A stretch of DNA of 50,776 nucleotides, taken from DATLZC01 sp037444005 (GTDB lineage Bacteria > Chloroflexota > Dehalococcoidia > DSTF01 > JACRBR01). A program made the position numbers and the translations under genes. The notes under the pieces were generated by a model that was not told the DNA's origin, did not search any database, and saw only the letters and a list, made by a program, of their open reading frames with translations. Below are positions 31,616 through 41,762 of the stretch, one piece after another. Numbering within the stretch: position 1 is the stretch's first letter; every line of letters begins with the position of its first letter. The stretch is from the NCBI GenBank assembly GCA_037444005.1, contig JBBING010000009.1, forward strand, positions 1 through 50,776. Direction: 5' to 3'.

Positions 31616-32800
31616 TCAGATCACGCCGCGCTCCCGCAGGCTCACGATGTCGTCCCACGAGTAGCCGAGGCCGAGCAGCACCTCCTCGGTGTGCTGTCCG
31701 AGCTCGGGATACGCCGGCGCCACCTCCGCCGGCGTCTCGCTGAACTTCCACGGGTTCGCGATCACTTTGAGCCGGCCGCGGGTCGGATGGTCGACCTCGA
31801 GGACGTAGCCGTTCTCGAGCGCTTGCGGGTCGTTGATAACATCCTCGTACGTCGCGCAGGGGGCGCAGATCATATCGTGCGCCTCGAGCACCTCGATCCA
31901 CTCGGCGGTGGTCCGGGAGAGGAAACGGTCGTCCAGCAGCTCATACAGCTCCTGGAGGTGGACCAGCCGTTCGAGGGCGTTGGCGAACCGCGGGTCTTCG
32001 CGCAGCTCGGGCATGCCCACGGCCTCGCAGAATGCGGGCCAGCGGTCCTCGCCGACGCCGCCCACGACCGCGTAGCCGTCCTTCGTCTTGAAGACCCGCC
32101 AGATGGTGGGCAGATACGCGTGCCCGCGGCCGGAGCGGGGAGGGCGGCGGGTGATGATGTAGTTCTGGAGCTCCCACGCCTGCATGGCGATGGCGGACCC
32201 CAGCAGCGACGTCTCGACCTTCTGTCCGATCCCCGTCCGCTCGCGGACCAGCAGCGCCGTCAGGATCGCGATGCACAGGTTCGCCGCGCCGACGTAGTCC
32301 GCGAGGGCGACGCCGCCGGGAAGCGGGTAGCCCCCGGGCTCGCCTGTGATGGACGTGAAGCCGGAGCGCGCCTGCGCGGCGATGTCGAAGGCTGGGTGGC
32401 TCGCCTTCGGCCCCTTCGTCCCCCAGCCCGACGCGTGAGCGTAGATGATGCGCGGGTTCAGCGCCCGCACGTCCTCGTACCCGAGGCCGAGGCGTTCGAG
32501 CTTGCCCGGCCGATAGTTGTGGACGAAGACATCGACCTGCAGGACGAGCTTGCGGATGATCTCCCGCGCCTCCTCGGTCTTGATGTTGAGGGTGACGCTC
32601 TTCTTGCCGCGGTCGTGCGCCAGGAAGTAGGCGCTGAGCCGGTCCTCGCCGTCGACGGCCAGCAGCCGCCCGAGGTCGCCCAGGAACGGCGGCTCGACCT
32701 TGATGACCTCGGCCCCGAGGTCGGCGAGCATCTGGGTCGCCTGAGGCCCCTGCTGGAAGACGGTGAAATCGAGGACGCGAATGCCTTCGAGCGCGCGCAT
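31616..32800 (-). CDS. CaiB/BaiF family III CoA-transferase
   Basis: The 394-residue enzyme moves CoA between carboxylic acids. Family markers are ALEGIRVLDFT, GAEVIKVEPPFLGDLGR, HNYRPGKLERLGLGYED and PAFDIAAQARSGFTSITGEP. The probable catalytic Asp is in GGVALADYVGAANLC. The CoA donor and acid cannot be named. It could activate acids for the acyl-CoA dehydrogenases encoded 3 kb away, but it is on the other strand and separately transcribed. GGAGGTGG precedes the ATG. Confidence 0.92.
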   Translation of the reverse strand: MRALEGIRVLDFTVFQQGPQATQMLADLGAEVIKVEPPFLGDLGRLLAVDGEDRLSAYFLAHDRGKKSVTLNIKTEEAREIIRKLVLQVDVFVHNYRPGKLERLGLGYEDVRALNPRIIYAHASGWGTKGPKASHPAFDIAAQARSGFTSITGEPGGYPLPGGVALADYVGAANLCIAILTALLVRERTGIGQKVETSLLGSAIAMQAWELQNYIITRRPPRSGRGHAYLPTIWRVFKTKDGYAVVGGVGEDRWPAFCEAVGMPELREDPRFANALERLVHLQELYELLDDRFLSRTTAEWIEVLEAHDMICAPCATYEDVINDPQALENGYVLEVDHPTRGRLKVIANPWKFSETPAEVAPAYPELGQHTEEVLLGLGYSWDDIVSLRERGVI

Positions 32801-32910
32801 GTGCCGCCACCTCCGTCGAGACGCTGCGTGGGCTGGCCGTAGCGTACGGAGCGCCCCCCGGCGGCGTCAACCGCACCCGAGACGACGAGCCGTTCCGACC
32901 GCGAGTGGCC

Positions 32911-32930
32911 GGCCACGCTGAAGCGTGGCC
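32911..32930 (+). repeat. Isolated copy of the dispersed palindrome
   Basis: GGCCACGCTGAAGCGTGGCC, identical to the element around proA nearly 28 kb away, followed by the same CTTC. It lies in the 265-bp gap 32801-33065, which otherwise holds no gene or clear signal. The rest of the longer repeat is absent here, so the palindrome is the mobile or conserved core. Confidence 0.8.
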
Positions 32931-33065
32931 TTCGTAGAGGGAAGGCGCGAGCGGCGAAGAGGGTCGCTCATTGCGGGGGTCATCGCGTGCTTCTTCTCAG
33001 AGTGGAAGCCACCCTCTGGTTGGCCGCTTACTCCTGGAGGCTCCCGATCCGCTCGATGTGTCGTC

Positions 33066-33377
33066 TTACGGGAGGAGGCGCTCGACGAAGATCTCCATCA
33101 CGCCGCCGCAGATCTTGTCCTCGCCCTCGGTGTCCTCCGTGAGGTCCACCGTCACGAGCCGGGGGCGGCCGTCGCGCATCGTCTCCATCGCTTCCGCCCA
33201 GACCTCGGCTTCGCCGCAGCCGCCGCCGATGGTCCCGCAGAAGGAGCCGTCCTCCCGCACGACCATCTTCGCGCCGGGCTTGCGGGGCGTCGACCCGCGC
33301 GCCGATGTCACCGTCGCGATGACCAGCGGGCGGCCCTCGCGAAGGCTGCGCTCGATCTCGTCGTAGACGTCGCGCAT
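33066..33377 (-). CDS. XdhC/CoxI-family N-terminal domain protein, single domain
   Basis: The 103-residue protein consists only of the XdhC_CoxI N-terminal domain, with VTSARGSTPRKPGAKMVVRE, the metal or sulfur site GTIGGGCGEAEVW and a terminal ICGGVMEIFVE. XdhC-type proteins bind and sulfurate molybdenum cofactor before insertion in xanthine/CO dehydrogenase family enzymes. Single-domain and two-domain XdhC proteins are often encoded side by side, as here (42 bp apart). CCGGAGAG precedes the ATG. Confidence 0.85.
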   Translation of the reverse strand: MRDVYDEIERSLREGRPLVIATVTSARGSTPRKPGAKMVVREDGSFCGTIGGGCGEAEVWAEAMETMRDGRPRLVTVDLTEDTEGEDKICGGVMEIFVERLLP

Positions 33378-33419
33378 GGCGGCTCTCCGGCGCCGGCCCC
33401 GTCGCAGGGCCGGCGGAGT

Positions 33420-34310
33420 TCAGTCTACCAGACCGCGCCCGGACGAGCGGCCGACCCGGAGGGGGCCGCGCCCCTCGCTCATAGGCCGGCCCGACCCGCC
33501 GCGCCGCGTGAGGATGACCTCCGCCAGAATGCTGATGGCGATCTCCTCCGGCGTCTCGGCCCCGATGTCGAGGCCGATGGGTGTCCGCACGGCCTCCAGC
33601 GCGGCGGGGTCGAATCCCTCCTGCGCCAGGTGGCGCAGCACCGTGCCCACCCGACGCCTGCTGCCGATCATCCCGACGTACGCCGCGCCCCGGCCGACGA
33701 CCTCCCGCAGCGCGACCTCGTCCTGTTTGTGCCCGCGGCTGACCAGCACGACGTACGTGTTCCTGTCGATGTGGAACCGGCGGAGCTCCTCGGCGATGTC
33801 GCCGCACAGCACCGCGTCAGCTTCGGGGAGCCGCTCGCGGTTCGCGAACTCCTCCCGGTCGTCGAGCACGGCCACGGAGAAGCCGGTGCGCGCGCCGAAC
33901 GCGCACAGCGCCTGTCCGATGTGCCCGGCGCCGACCACGAGCAGCGTGGCCGGCGGTTCGACGACCTCGATCATCACCTCGACGGCGTCGGAGCAGGCCT
34001 CGCGGCGCGCGACCGGAGCGCCGTCAGGCGTGTAATACGCCGTGCTCACCGCCCGCCGCGGCCGCGCGGTCAGGGCTTCGAGGGCGTCGCGCGCGGCCGC
34101 CTCGTCCAGCGCACCGCCGCCGAGCGAGCCCAGGCGCGAGCCGTCCGGCCGCACGAGCAGCTTCGCACCCACGGCGGCCGCGCCGCCCTTCGGCGCGCGG
34201 ATCACCGTCACGACCGCCACCGGCGGTCCCTCGCGGGCCGCCCGAAGCGCCTCCGCCGCGATGTCGGTCAGCCCGCCCGCTCCGCCGTTCCGCCGCGGCC
34301 GCTCCTTCAC
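33420..34310 (-). CDS. XdhC/CoxI-family protein with Rossmann C-terminal domain
   Basis: The 296-residue protein has the N-terminal domain (VIRAPKGGAAAVGAKLLVRP, LGSLGGGALDEAA) and a C-terminal NAD-type Rossmann fold (LLVVGAGHIGQALCAFGAR, LVSRGHKQDEVALREV, YVGMIGSRRRV, IGLDIGAETPEEIA). In the GGG-C position of the first domain this copy has Ala (GGGALDEAA) where the neighbour has Cys. It starts at GTG 34310, overlapping the previous stop by GTGA. No molybdenum hydroxylase structural gene is in the window. Confidence 0.88.
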   Translation of the reverse strand: MKERPRRNGGAGGLTDIAAEALRAAREGPPVAVVTVIRAPKGGAAAVGAKLLVRPDGSRLGSLGGGALDEAAARDALEALTARPRRAVSTAYYTPDGAPVARREACSDAVEVMIEVVEPPATLLVVGAGHIGQALCAFGARTGFSVAVLDDREEFANRERLPEADAVLCGDIAEELRRFHIDRNTYVVLVSRGHKQDEVALREVVGRGAAYVGMIGSRRRVGTVLRHLAQEGFDPAALEAVRTPIGLDIGAETPEEIAISILAEVILTRRGGSGRPMSEGRGPLRVGRSSGRGLVD

Positions 34311-34867
34311 AGCGCCACCCCCAGCGCGCCGAGGCCTCTCGCGAAGGCCGGCTCGAGGTCGACCTCCAGCGCGTTCAACACCCGCGCGACGAGGTTGTAG
34401 TAGCCGACCGTGAGCGCCAGGTCGACCAGCTCGCGCTCGCCCAGGGTCTCGCGCAGCGCCGCATGCGTGTCGGCGCGCACGCGGGCGTCGCGGGTCAGCT
34501 CCGTCGCGAACTGGAGAACGGCAGCCTCGCGTCCCGAGAACGGCGCCGGGTCGCCCTCGATGGCGGCGCGGATCGCCGCATCGTCCAGCCCCGCGGCCCG
34601 CGCGATGGGGACGTGGTGGGCGACCTCGTAGCGGCAACCGGCGAGCGCGCCCGTCCTGAGGATGGCGATCTCGCGCAGGCGGGGGTCGAGGGCGCTCCGG
34701 GTGAGCAGATAGCTCCCGAGGCGCATGAACTGCCGGAGGCCGTCCGGCGTGTGAGCGAGCGCGCGGTAGATGTTGAAGAGGCCGTCGTCACCCCTGATGT
34801 TGCGCTCGAGCAGCCAGCGGCTCTCCTCTGGGACGTCTTCGACGTTCAACAGCGTCACGCGCGCCAC
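34307..34867 (-). CDS. Carboxymuconolactone decarboxylase / AhpD-like family protein
   Basis: The 186-residue all-helical protein has the family core LREIAILRTGALAGCRYEVAHH followed by ARAAGLDDAAIRA. AhpD-type peroxidase partners have Cys-x2-Cys; here only one Cys is followed by Tyr-Glu-x2-His, the form seen in many carboxymuconolactone-decarboxylase-like proteins of unknown role. It is the first gene of a short operon with the two XdhC genes, coupled to the next by a GTGA overlap. A function in oxidant handling is possible but unsupported. Confidence 0.85.
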   Translation of the reverse strand: MARVTLLNVEDVPEESRWLLERNIRGDDGLFNIYRALAHTPDGLRQFMRLGSYLLTRSALDPRLREIAILRTGALAGCRYEVAHHVPIARAAGLDDAAIRAAIEGDPAPFSGREAAVLQFATELTRDARVRADTHAALRETLGERELVDLALTVGYYNLVARVLNALEVDLEPAFARGLGALGVAL

Positions 34868-34880
34868 GGAGCGCTCCCTT

Positions 34881-35966
34881 CTAGACGTTGAACAGGATGT
34901 GCATGACGTCGCCGTCCTGCACGATGTACTGCTTCCCCTCCTGGCGGAGGTGTCCCCGCTTCCGGGCCTCGGCCAGCGATCCGTCCGCCAGCAGCTCGTC
35001 CCAGCGCACGACCTCGGCGCGGATGAACCCGCGCTCCATATCCGAGTGGATCTTACCCGCAGCCTGCTGCGCGGGCGTCCCCTTGCGGACGGTCCAGGCG
35101 CGGCATTCGTCGGGCCCCACGGTGAAGAACGAGATGAGCCCCACGAGCTCGTACGACAGGCGGATCATCCGGTCGAGGCCGGACTCGGCGAGGCCGAGGT
35201 CGCGGGCGAATTCGGCCGCCTCTTCCGGGGAGAGCTCGGCGAGCTCCGCCTCAAGCTTTCCGCAGAGCGCGGCGACGGCCGTTCCCGGCCCGGCAAAGCG
35301 CTCTCCGTACTCGCGCTCGATCTCGCCGACGCGCGCGAGGTCGCCCTCGCCCACGTTGAGCACGATGAGCAGCGGCCTGTCGGTCAGGAACCGGTACGAC
35401 GAAAGCAGCCTCCGCTCGTCGGCGGAGACGGCCTGCGCCCGCAGGGGGGTCTCCTCCTCCAAGCCCGCCTTCAACCGCCGCAGGAGCGCCATCTCCCGTT
35501 CGCCCGCCTCCCGCTCGCCCGCTCTCATCGAGCGCACGGCGGTGTCGAGCCGCTCGAGGCGCTTCTCGAGGAAGGCGGCGTCGGCGAACGCGAGCTCGAG
35601 GTTCAGGGCGGCGATGTCGCGCACGGGGTCGACGGACCCCAGCGGATGGTCGACGGTCGCGTCCTCGAACGCGCGCACGACGGCCACGAGGGCGTCGGCC
35701 CGCGCCAGCGAAGCGAGGAGCTGCGGGGATGCGCCCTCGCGAGAGAAGCCGCCGGGAAAATCGAGATACGTGATGTCGGCGTGGGTGACCTTCTTCGGCT
35801 TGAAGAGCGCCCCCAGGCGGTCGAGGCGCTCGTCAGGCACTTTCACCGTGCCCACGTTGGGCTCGACGCCGTGGCCGAAGGAGCCCGTGCGCGCGTGGCC
35901 GCGGGTGACGGCGTTGAACACCGTCGTCTTGCCCGACCGGGCCAGCCCGATGATGCCGAGCTGCAC
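34881..35966 (-). CDS. YchF/OLA1-like GTPase/ATPase with TGS domain
   Basis: The 361-residue protein has a P-loop GLARSGKTTVFNAVT (family usual GLPNVGKST), switch-2 YLDFPGGF, a coiled-coil-like helical insert (about 130-175) and a C-terminal TGS domain (RAWTVRKGTPAQQAAGKIH). YchF proteins bind ribosomes and prefer ATP because the NKxD motif is changed; here LNVGEG fills that place. The Arg-Ser before GKT and the DFPGG variant make it a divergent member, so I leave the gene symbol open. It starts 3 bp after the stop of the Nudix gene. Confidence 0.82.
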   Translation of the reverse strand: MQLGIIGLARSGKTTVFNAVTRGHARTGSFGHGVEPNVGTVKVPDERLDRLGALFKPKKVTHADITYLDFPGGFSREGASPQLLASLARADALVAVVRAFEDATVDHPLGSVDPVRDIAALNLELAFADAAFLEKRLERLDTAVRSMRAGEREAGEREMALLRRLKAGLEEETPLRAQAVSADERRLLSSYRFLTDRPLLIVLNVGEGDLARVGEIEREYGERFAGPGTAVAALCGKLEAELAELSPEEAAEFARDLGLAESGLDRMIRLSYELVGLISFFTVGPDECRAWTVRKGTPAQQAAGKIHSDMERGFIRAEVVRWDELLADGSLAEARKRGHLRQEGKQYIVQDGDVMHILFNV

Positions 35967-35969
35967 CGG

Positions 35970-36449
35970 TCAGCCCCCGAGGTAGCCGGTGATGTCCCGC
36001 AGGTCGGTCTCGACCTCGGGCCACGGCGCCACCGCCCGCGCGATGATGGCCGCGGCGTGCCGCTGTGTCGCGAACTGGAGGCGGGCCAGCGTCTCGTCGA
36101 GATGGCACCACTCGAAGTCGGTGTGCCGCGGGCCGAGCCGCGGGCGGGGCAGGCTGGGGACGTGCGCGGCGAACACCGGAATGGTGTGAATGGCGTCGGT
36201 GTCTTCCTGGTAGAAGACCTCGACGTACTCCACGCGGAAAAAGCGGTCGGGGACGAGCCCGGTCTGCTCCTTCACCTCGCGGAAGGCGGCGTCGAAGGCC
36301 CGCTCACGGTCGCGGATGGAGCCGTGCACGGCCTGCCACGCGCCGCCGAGCCGCGAACGCGCGGACTTCATCAGCGTGAGAAACCGTGGTTCGCCGTGGA
36401 GGAAGCTGAAGACGTAGACGCTGACCGACTGCCGGGGGTGCCGCTCCAT
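35970..36449 (-). CDS. Nudix hydrolase (dATP pyrophosphohydrolase-like)
   Basis: The 159-residue protein carries the Nudix box at 43-65: Gly43-x5-Glu49-x7-Arg57-Glu58-Val-Lys-Glu61-Gln62-Thr-Gly64-Leu. The second Glu of the usual REUXEEXGU pair is Gln62, which may weaken metal binding but keeps the main ligands. Its layout (VSVYVFSFLHGEPRFLTLMKS) resembles dATP/dihydroneopterin-triphosphate hydrolases. It sits directly upstream of the YchF-like gene, a likely operon, and hydrolyses a nucleoside-diphosphate-linked substrate of unknown identity. Confidence 0.85.
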   Translation of the reverse strand: MERHPRQSVSVYVFSFLHGEPRFLTLMKSARSRLGGAWQAVHGSIRDRERAFDAAFREVKEQTGLVPDRFFRVEYVEVFYQEDTDAIHTIPVFAAHVPSLPRPRLGPRHTDFEWCHLDETLARLQFATQRHAAAIIARAVAPWPEVETDLRDITGYLGG

Positions 36450-36494
36450 GCCGTCACCTTACTTCGGCCCGTGCCCGCTCACAAGCGCCGAAGG

Positions 36495-37214
36495 TCAGCA
36501 CCCGCCCGCCGTCCGGCACATGTCCCGCAGGACGCAGCGGTCGCACCGCGGCTTCGCCCGGCACACCCGCTTGCTGTGCAGCACGATGTACGCGTGGTAG
36601 CGCCGGTACACGGCGACCAGGTCGGACACGGGCACGGCCGCTCGCAGCCGCTCCTCGAACCAGCGCCGCCACGTCCCGTAGCGCTCGCCTTCCGGGCCCA
36701 GGCCGAGCCTGCGGAACAGCCGCCGCGTGTACGCGTCGATCACGAAGACCGGCTTGCCCCCGGAGTACAGCGCAATGGCGTCCGCGGTCTCCTCCCCGAT
36801 GCCGGGCGTCGCGAGGAGTTTCGCGCGCAGCTCGCCGGCAGGCAGCGCCAGGAGGCGAGCCAGATCGCCGGCGGCCTCGCGTTCGACGAGCGCGGCGAAG
36901 GCCTTCAGCCGGCGCGCCTTGGTCAGCGGCGTCCCGGCCGGGCGGATGACCTCGGCGAGGGCTTCCTCCGGAAGCGCGCTCACGGCAGCGAGCGAAAGGG
37001 CGCCCGCCGCCTCGAGGCGCGCCAGCGCCCGGTCGACGTTCGCCCAGTTGGTGTGCTGCACGAGGATCGCGCTGAGGCACTGCACGAGCGCCGGCGTATC
37101 CTCGCGCCAGTGCCACTCCTGCCACGGGTGCGCGCGAGAGAGCGCCTCGTAGATGCGGAGCAGCGCGCCGGCCTCGGACGCCACCCGCCCCGGCGCGAAC
37201 GCCGCCGTCGTCAC
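36495..37214 (-). CDS. Endonuclease III-like HhH-GPD DNA glycosylase, MagIII-type, with 4Fe-4S cluster
   Basis: The 239-residue protein has the helix-hairpin-helix ATPGIGEETADAIALY (137-150) and the catalytic Asp160 in PVFVIDAYTRR. The Lys of bifunctional Nth (LPGVGxKTA) is replaced by Glu142, so a monofunctional glycosylase, as in the 3-methyladenine glycosylase III group, is expected. A C-terminal cluster motif Cys218-x5-Cys224-x2-Cys227-x5-Cys233 is intact. The GTG start at 37214 forms a GTGA overlap with trmO; an upstream start inside trmO is less likely. Confidence 0.85.
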   Translation of the reverse strand: MTTAAFAPGRVASEAGALLRIYEALSRAHPWQEWHWREDTPALVQCLSAILVQHTNWANVDRALARLEAAGALSLAAVSALPEEALAEVIRPAGTPLTKARRLKAFAALVEREAAGDLARLLALPAGELRAKLLATPGIGEETADAIALYSGGKPVFVIDAYTRRLFRRLGLGPEGERYGTWRRWFEERLRAAVPVSDLVAVYRRYHAYIVLHSKRVCRAKPRCDRCVLRDMCRTAGGC

Positions 37215-37744
37215 CGCTCGGCCTCCCGCGGCTCGGCCAGGCGTCGCGCCCACTCGGGGACCCGCGCGTCGGGCACGGCGTCATGGGCCGGATAGTACGG
37301 CTTGATGTCCAGCACGGGCGTCCCGTCGATGGCGTCCAGCCCACGGACGCGGAGGATGTTGTGGCGCCGGCGCACGAGCTCCACCACGGTCACCCCGATG
37401 GGTGACGGCCGCATCGGGCTGCGGGTCGCCAGGATGCCCTGCTCCGGCAGCGTCTCGTCGCCCCGGGGATGCACGTGCGTGCGGCCGGCTTCCGGCGGCG
37501 GAAGGCGGTGGAAGGCGAAAACCACGATGAGATGCGAGTAGCCGTCGATGCCGTCCAGGAGCGGCGTGAGGTCCTCGCGAATGATGACGTCCGAGCGCAC
37601 GCGCTCCCAGCCGTCCATCCGCGGTTCGCGGACGTTGTTCCGGACGACCCCGATGGGCCGCAGGGTCACGGGCTCCCGGGGGACGGGCGAGCGGCCGACC
37701 CCGAAACGCTCGGCGAACCAGTCACGCATGCGGTCCCACAGCAC
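37211..37744 (-). CDS. trmO: tRNA (N6-threonylcarbamoyladenosine-37) methyltransferase TrmO
   Basis: TrmO methylates t6A37 in tRNAs using S-adenosylmethionine, improving decoding. The 177 residues contain LRPIGVVRN at the start of the beta-barrel, GIDGYSHLIVVFAFHRL and the family signature TRSPMRPSPIGVTVVELV with DIKPYYPAHD. The N-terminal 20 residues (MLWDRMRDWFAERFG) are an extra helix. The stop overlaps the next gene by GTGA. sfsA follows upstream on the same strand with 12 bp between them. Confidence 0.9.
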   Translation of the reverse strand: MLWDRMRDWFAERFGVGRSPVPREPVTLRPIGVVRNNVREPRMDGWERVRSDVIIREDLTPLLDGIDGYSHLIVVFAFHRLPPPEAGRTHVHPRGDETLPEQGILATRSPMRPSPIGVTVVELVRRRHNILRVRGLDAIDGTPVLDIKPYYPAHDAVPDARVPEWARRLAEPREAER

Positions 37745-37756
37745 GGACGGCTCCTC

Positions 37757-38455
37757 TCACGTCAGCTCGACGGGCACTTCGCCGTCGACGCGCGCTTCCT
37801 CCAGCGAGACGTCGCACCGGTACGCCAGCAGGCGGACGCCTGCGTCCCGCGCCTCACGCAGGGCGCGCGCCAGCGCGGGGTCGGCCTCTTCCCATGGCCG
37901 CAGCACGCGCGCGTCGGAGCGCTGCACGATCCACACCACGGCCGCGTCGACGCCCGCCCGCCGCGCGGCGATGAGCGCCAGCACGTGGCGCTCTCCCCGC
38001 GCCGTGGGGGCGTCGGGAAACAGGGCGACGCCGTCGACCACGAGCGTGCACGACTTCGTCTCGACCAGACACGGCGGGAGACCCCGCGCCTCGAGCCGGA
38101 AGTCGATGCGACACCCGTTATACAGCACTTCGCGGCGCCACGTCTCGTACGGCGCGAAGGCCGCGAGCCGCCGCTCGGCCAGCGCCTCTTCGAACAGCGG
38201 GTTCGGCTTCCGGGCGTCGACGGACACCAGCGTGCCGGCGTACTCCACCAGCGCCAGGTCGTACGCGGTCCTCCGGCCGGCGGCGGCGTGCGCAGGGGCG
38301 ACGTAACACGGCGTCCCCGGCGTCAGCAGCTCGTCGAGGCGTCCCGAATTCGCGAGATGGGCGCGCGCCGGCCGCCCATCGAGCGTCACCTCCACAGTGA
38401 AGCGATTGATGCGGCCGACGACGGCGGCCCGGAGAAGCGGCGCTGGCAGCTTCAC
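37757..38455 (-). CDS. sfsA: SfsA family DNA-binding/nuclease-like protein
   Basis: The 232 residues match SfsA across their length: an OB-like N-terminal part (INRFTVEVTLDGRPARAHLA, NSGRLDELLTPG) and a restriction-endonuclease-like C-terminal part with RIDFRL, CLVETKSCTLV and LFPDAPTARGERH. SfsA was described as a sugar-fermentation stimulation protein; its biochemical role is unclear. The start is the GTG at 38455, giving the family's usual length. Directly opposite lies the gyrB promoter region. Confidence 0.9.
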   Translation of the reverse strand: MKLPAPLLRAAVVGRINRFTVEVTLDGRPARAHLANSGRLDELLTPGTPCYVAPAHAAAGRRTAYDLALVEYAGTLVSVDARKPNPLFEEALAERRLAAFAPYETWRREVLYNGCRIDFRLEARGLPPCLVETKSCTLVVDGVALFPDAPTARGERHVLALIAARRAGVDAAVVWIVQRSDARVLRPWEEADPALARALREARDAGVRLLAYRCDVSLEEARVDGEVPVELT

Positions 38456-38513
38456 CGGCGCGCCGTGGCGAAGCCGTGCGGGCGTTCGCCAGATTCCATC
38501 GCGGGCGAATCTG

Positions 38514-38522
38514 TGATAGAAT
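38514..38522 (+). promoter_or_regulatory. gyrB: gyrB extended -10 promoter
   Basis: TGATAGAAT is an extended -10 element (-10 TAGAAT at 38517-38522) in the divergent sfsA-gyrB gap. TTCCAT at 38494-38499 is a poor -35. The leader to the gyrB ATG would be about 120 nt. Confidence 0.5.
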
Positions 38523-38649
38523 GCACGCGCATGCAGAAGCCTCCCGCAGGTCGAACCACGGCGCCGCACGCCTGGCGGGCATCGGGGTGGCGAACCAGGC
38601 GTTTCCGGCGCAGCCCAACCGTCTGCGTAGAACGAGCAGCTCCAGTCCC

Positions 38650-40593
<1,944 letters not shown>

Positions 40594-40601
40594 GGCCGGC
40601 C

Positions 40602-41036
40602 ATGCCCACCGCGTTCTTCGAGGCCGACACCGCCGAACCCTGTCCTATCGCCTTCGGCGGCGACACCGCGGACCTGGTGTACTTCCTGTCGTTCGCCTTC
40701 TCGGCACGGTACGGGGCCCAGCACGAGCTCACCGCCCTCGCGTTGCGCCTCCGGGGCGGCGACGACAAGATCGATTTGACGCCGCTGCTCACGTTCGCCG
40801 ACCGCAACCCGGAGGACGGCGCCGACCAGCGGGAACTGGACCGCGTCTGGCAGGAGGCGGATCCGCTCGCAGCATGCTGCCGGCGCGTCGTCCAGGCCCT
40901 CGACCGCGGCGACCCTGAGGTCAGGGCGACGCTCGAGCGGTACCCGAGCCTGCGTGACCGTATCGACGACCTTCGCCGCATGGCCGAGTGGGCGGCCAGC
41001 CGAGGCGCTCGCGTGAGGATCACCTTTGCGCTCTGA
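40602..41036 (+). CDS. Hypothetical protein after gyrB
   Basis: This 144-residue protein begins 8 bp after gyrB and ends inside the next gene's start, so it is probably co-transcribed. The N-terminus is beta-rich (TAFFEADTAEPCPIAFGGDT), and the rest is helical with acidic and Arg-rich stretches and ends RVRITFAL. It has three Cys (one near 14 and an adjacent pair, ADPLAACCRRV) but no recognisable metal motif, signal peptide or membrane helix. I cannot assign a family. Confidence 0.65.
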   Translation: MPTAFFEADTAEPCPIAFGGDTADLVYFLSFAFSARYGAQHELTALALRLRGGDDKIDLTPLLTFADRNPEDGADQRELDRVWQEADPLAACCRRVVQALDRGDPEVRATLERYPSLRDRIDDLRRMAEWAASRGARVRITFAL

Positions 41037-41760
41037 GGCCCGACCCCGTCGCGCGTCCGAGCCCGCCGACGTCCGCATTGCGGCCACGTCGGACCGATGG
41101 CTGCGCGAGCGCACGCCCGTCGCGTTCGCCTGGCGGTTCGCACAGTCGGTCGCCGGCCGCGCCCTCGTCGACTCGCCGCTCTTCCGCCTGCCCGAGATCT
41201 ACGGCCTGCAGGCGGACCATCGCGTCGTCCATGTGGGCTGCGACGGGGGGGCGCTCCTGCGGATTCTCGACTCGCGCGTCCGCTTCAACACGCGCCCGGT
41301 GGGCTTCGACCCTTCGTTCGCCGCCTTGCGCCAGGCCGCTCGCCTCGAAGGCGAGGCCGGGCCCATCGGCTTCGCCCGGGCGACCGTCACCGCCCTGCCG
41401 CTGGCGGACGAGACGGCCGACCTCATCCTCTGCGGGCACCTGGTGAAGTACCTCTCGGACGCCGAGCTCCTTGCGTTCATGCGCGACGCCTACCGCGCGC
41501 TCCGCCCCGCCGGCGCCCTGCTCATCTGGGAGTTCCGGCCCGTCGCGGACCGCCGCCTCGATCGCTGGAACCGCCGGCTCGTTGCGCGCCGCGCTCCTGA
41601 CGTCCGCCTGAGGTCGTACCGCGAGCTCGAGGACCTGGGCATCCGCGCGGGGTTCGACTGGCTTCGGAACGCCTACCTGCGCCCCTTCCTCGCCCCGCCT
41701 GTGCCGCGGGTGAGCATTCTCATGGGGAAGGCCGCGCCGCCTCGGGCCACCGGCGCGTAG
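41026..41760 (+). CDS. Class I S-adenosylmethionine-dependent methyltransferase
   Basis: The 244-residue protein has the Rossmann methyltransferase motifs: HRVVHVGCDGGALLRIL (motif I, the second Gly of the usual GxGxG shifted), VGFDPSFAALRQAAR (motif II), ARATVTALPLADETADLILC (motifs III-IV) and the post-I RALRPAGALLIWEFRP. The substrate is not predictable. The only start that keeps the N-terminus is a TTG at 41026, with GAGGA about 7 nt upstream, overlapping the preceding gene by 11 bp. It converges with nadD with 2 bp between the stops. Confidence 0.82.
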   Translation: MRSEARPRRASEPADVRIAATSDRWLRERTPVAFAWRFAQSVAGRALVDSPLFRLPEIYGLQADHRVVHVGCDGGALLRILDSRVRFNTRPVGFDPSFAALRQAARLEGEAGPIGFARATVTALPLADETADLILCGHLVKYLSDAELLAFMRDAYRALRPAGALLIWEFRPVADRRLDRWNRRLVARRAPDVRLRSYRELEDLGIRAGFDWLRNAYLRPFLAPPVPRVSILMGKAAPPRATGA

Positions 41761-41762
41761 CC

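Noticed and set aside
34770..37295. Open frame of over 840 codons on the plus strand
   Set aside because: It lies opposite the YchF-like, Nudix and glycosylase genes, all with clear motifs. No ribosome-binding site or recognisable domain is present.
41026..41760. A later ATG/GTG start for the methyltransferase
   Set aside because: No alternative start with a ribosome-binding site keeps the N-terminal helix before motif I. The TTG at 41026 has GAGGA at suitable spacing.
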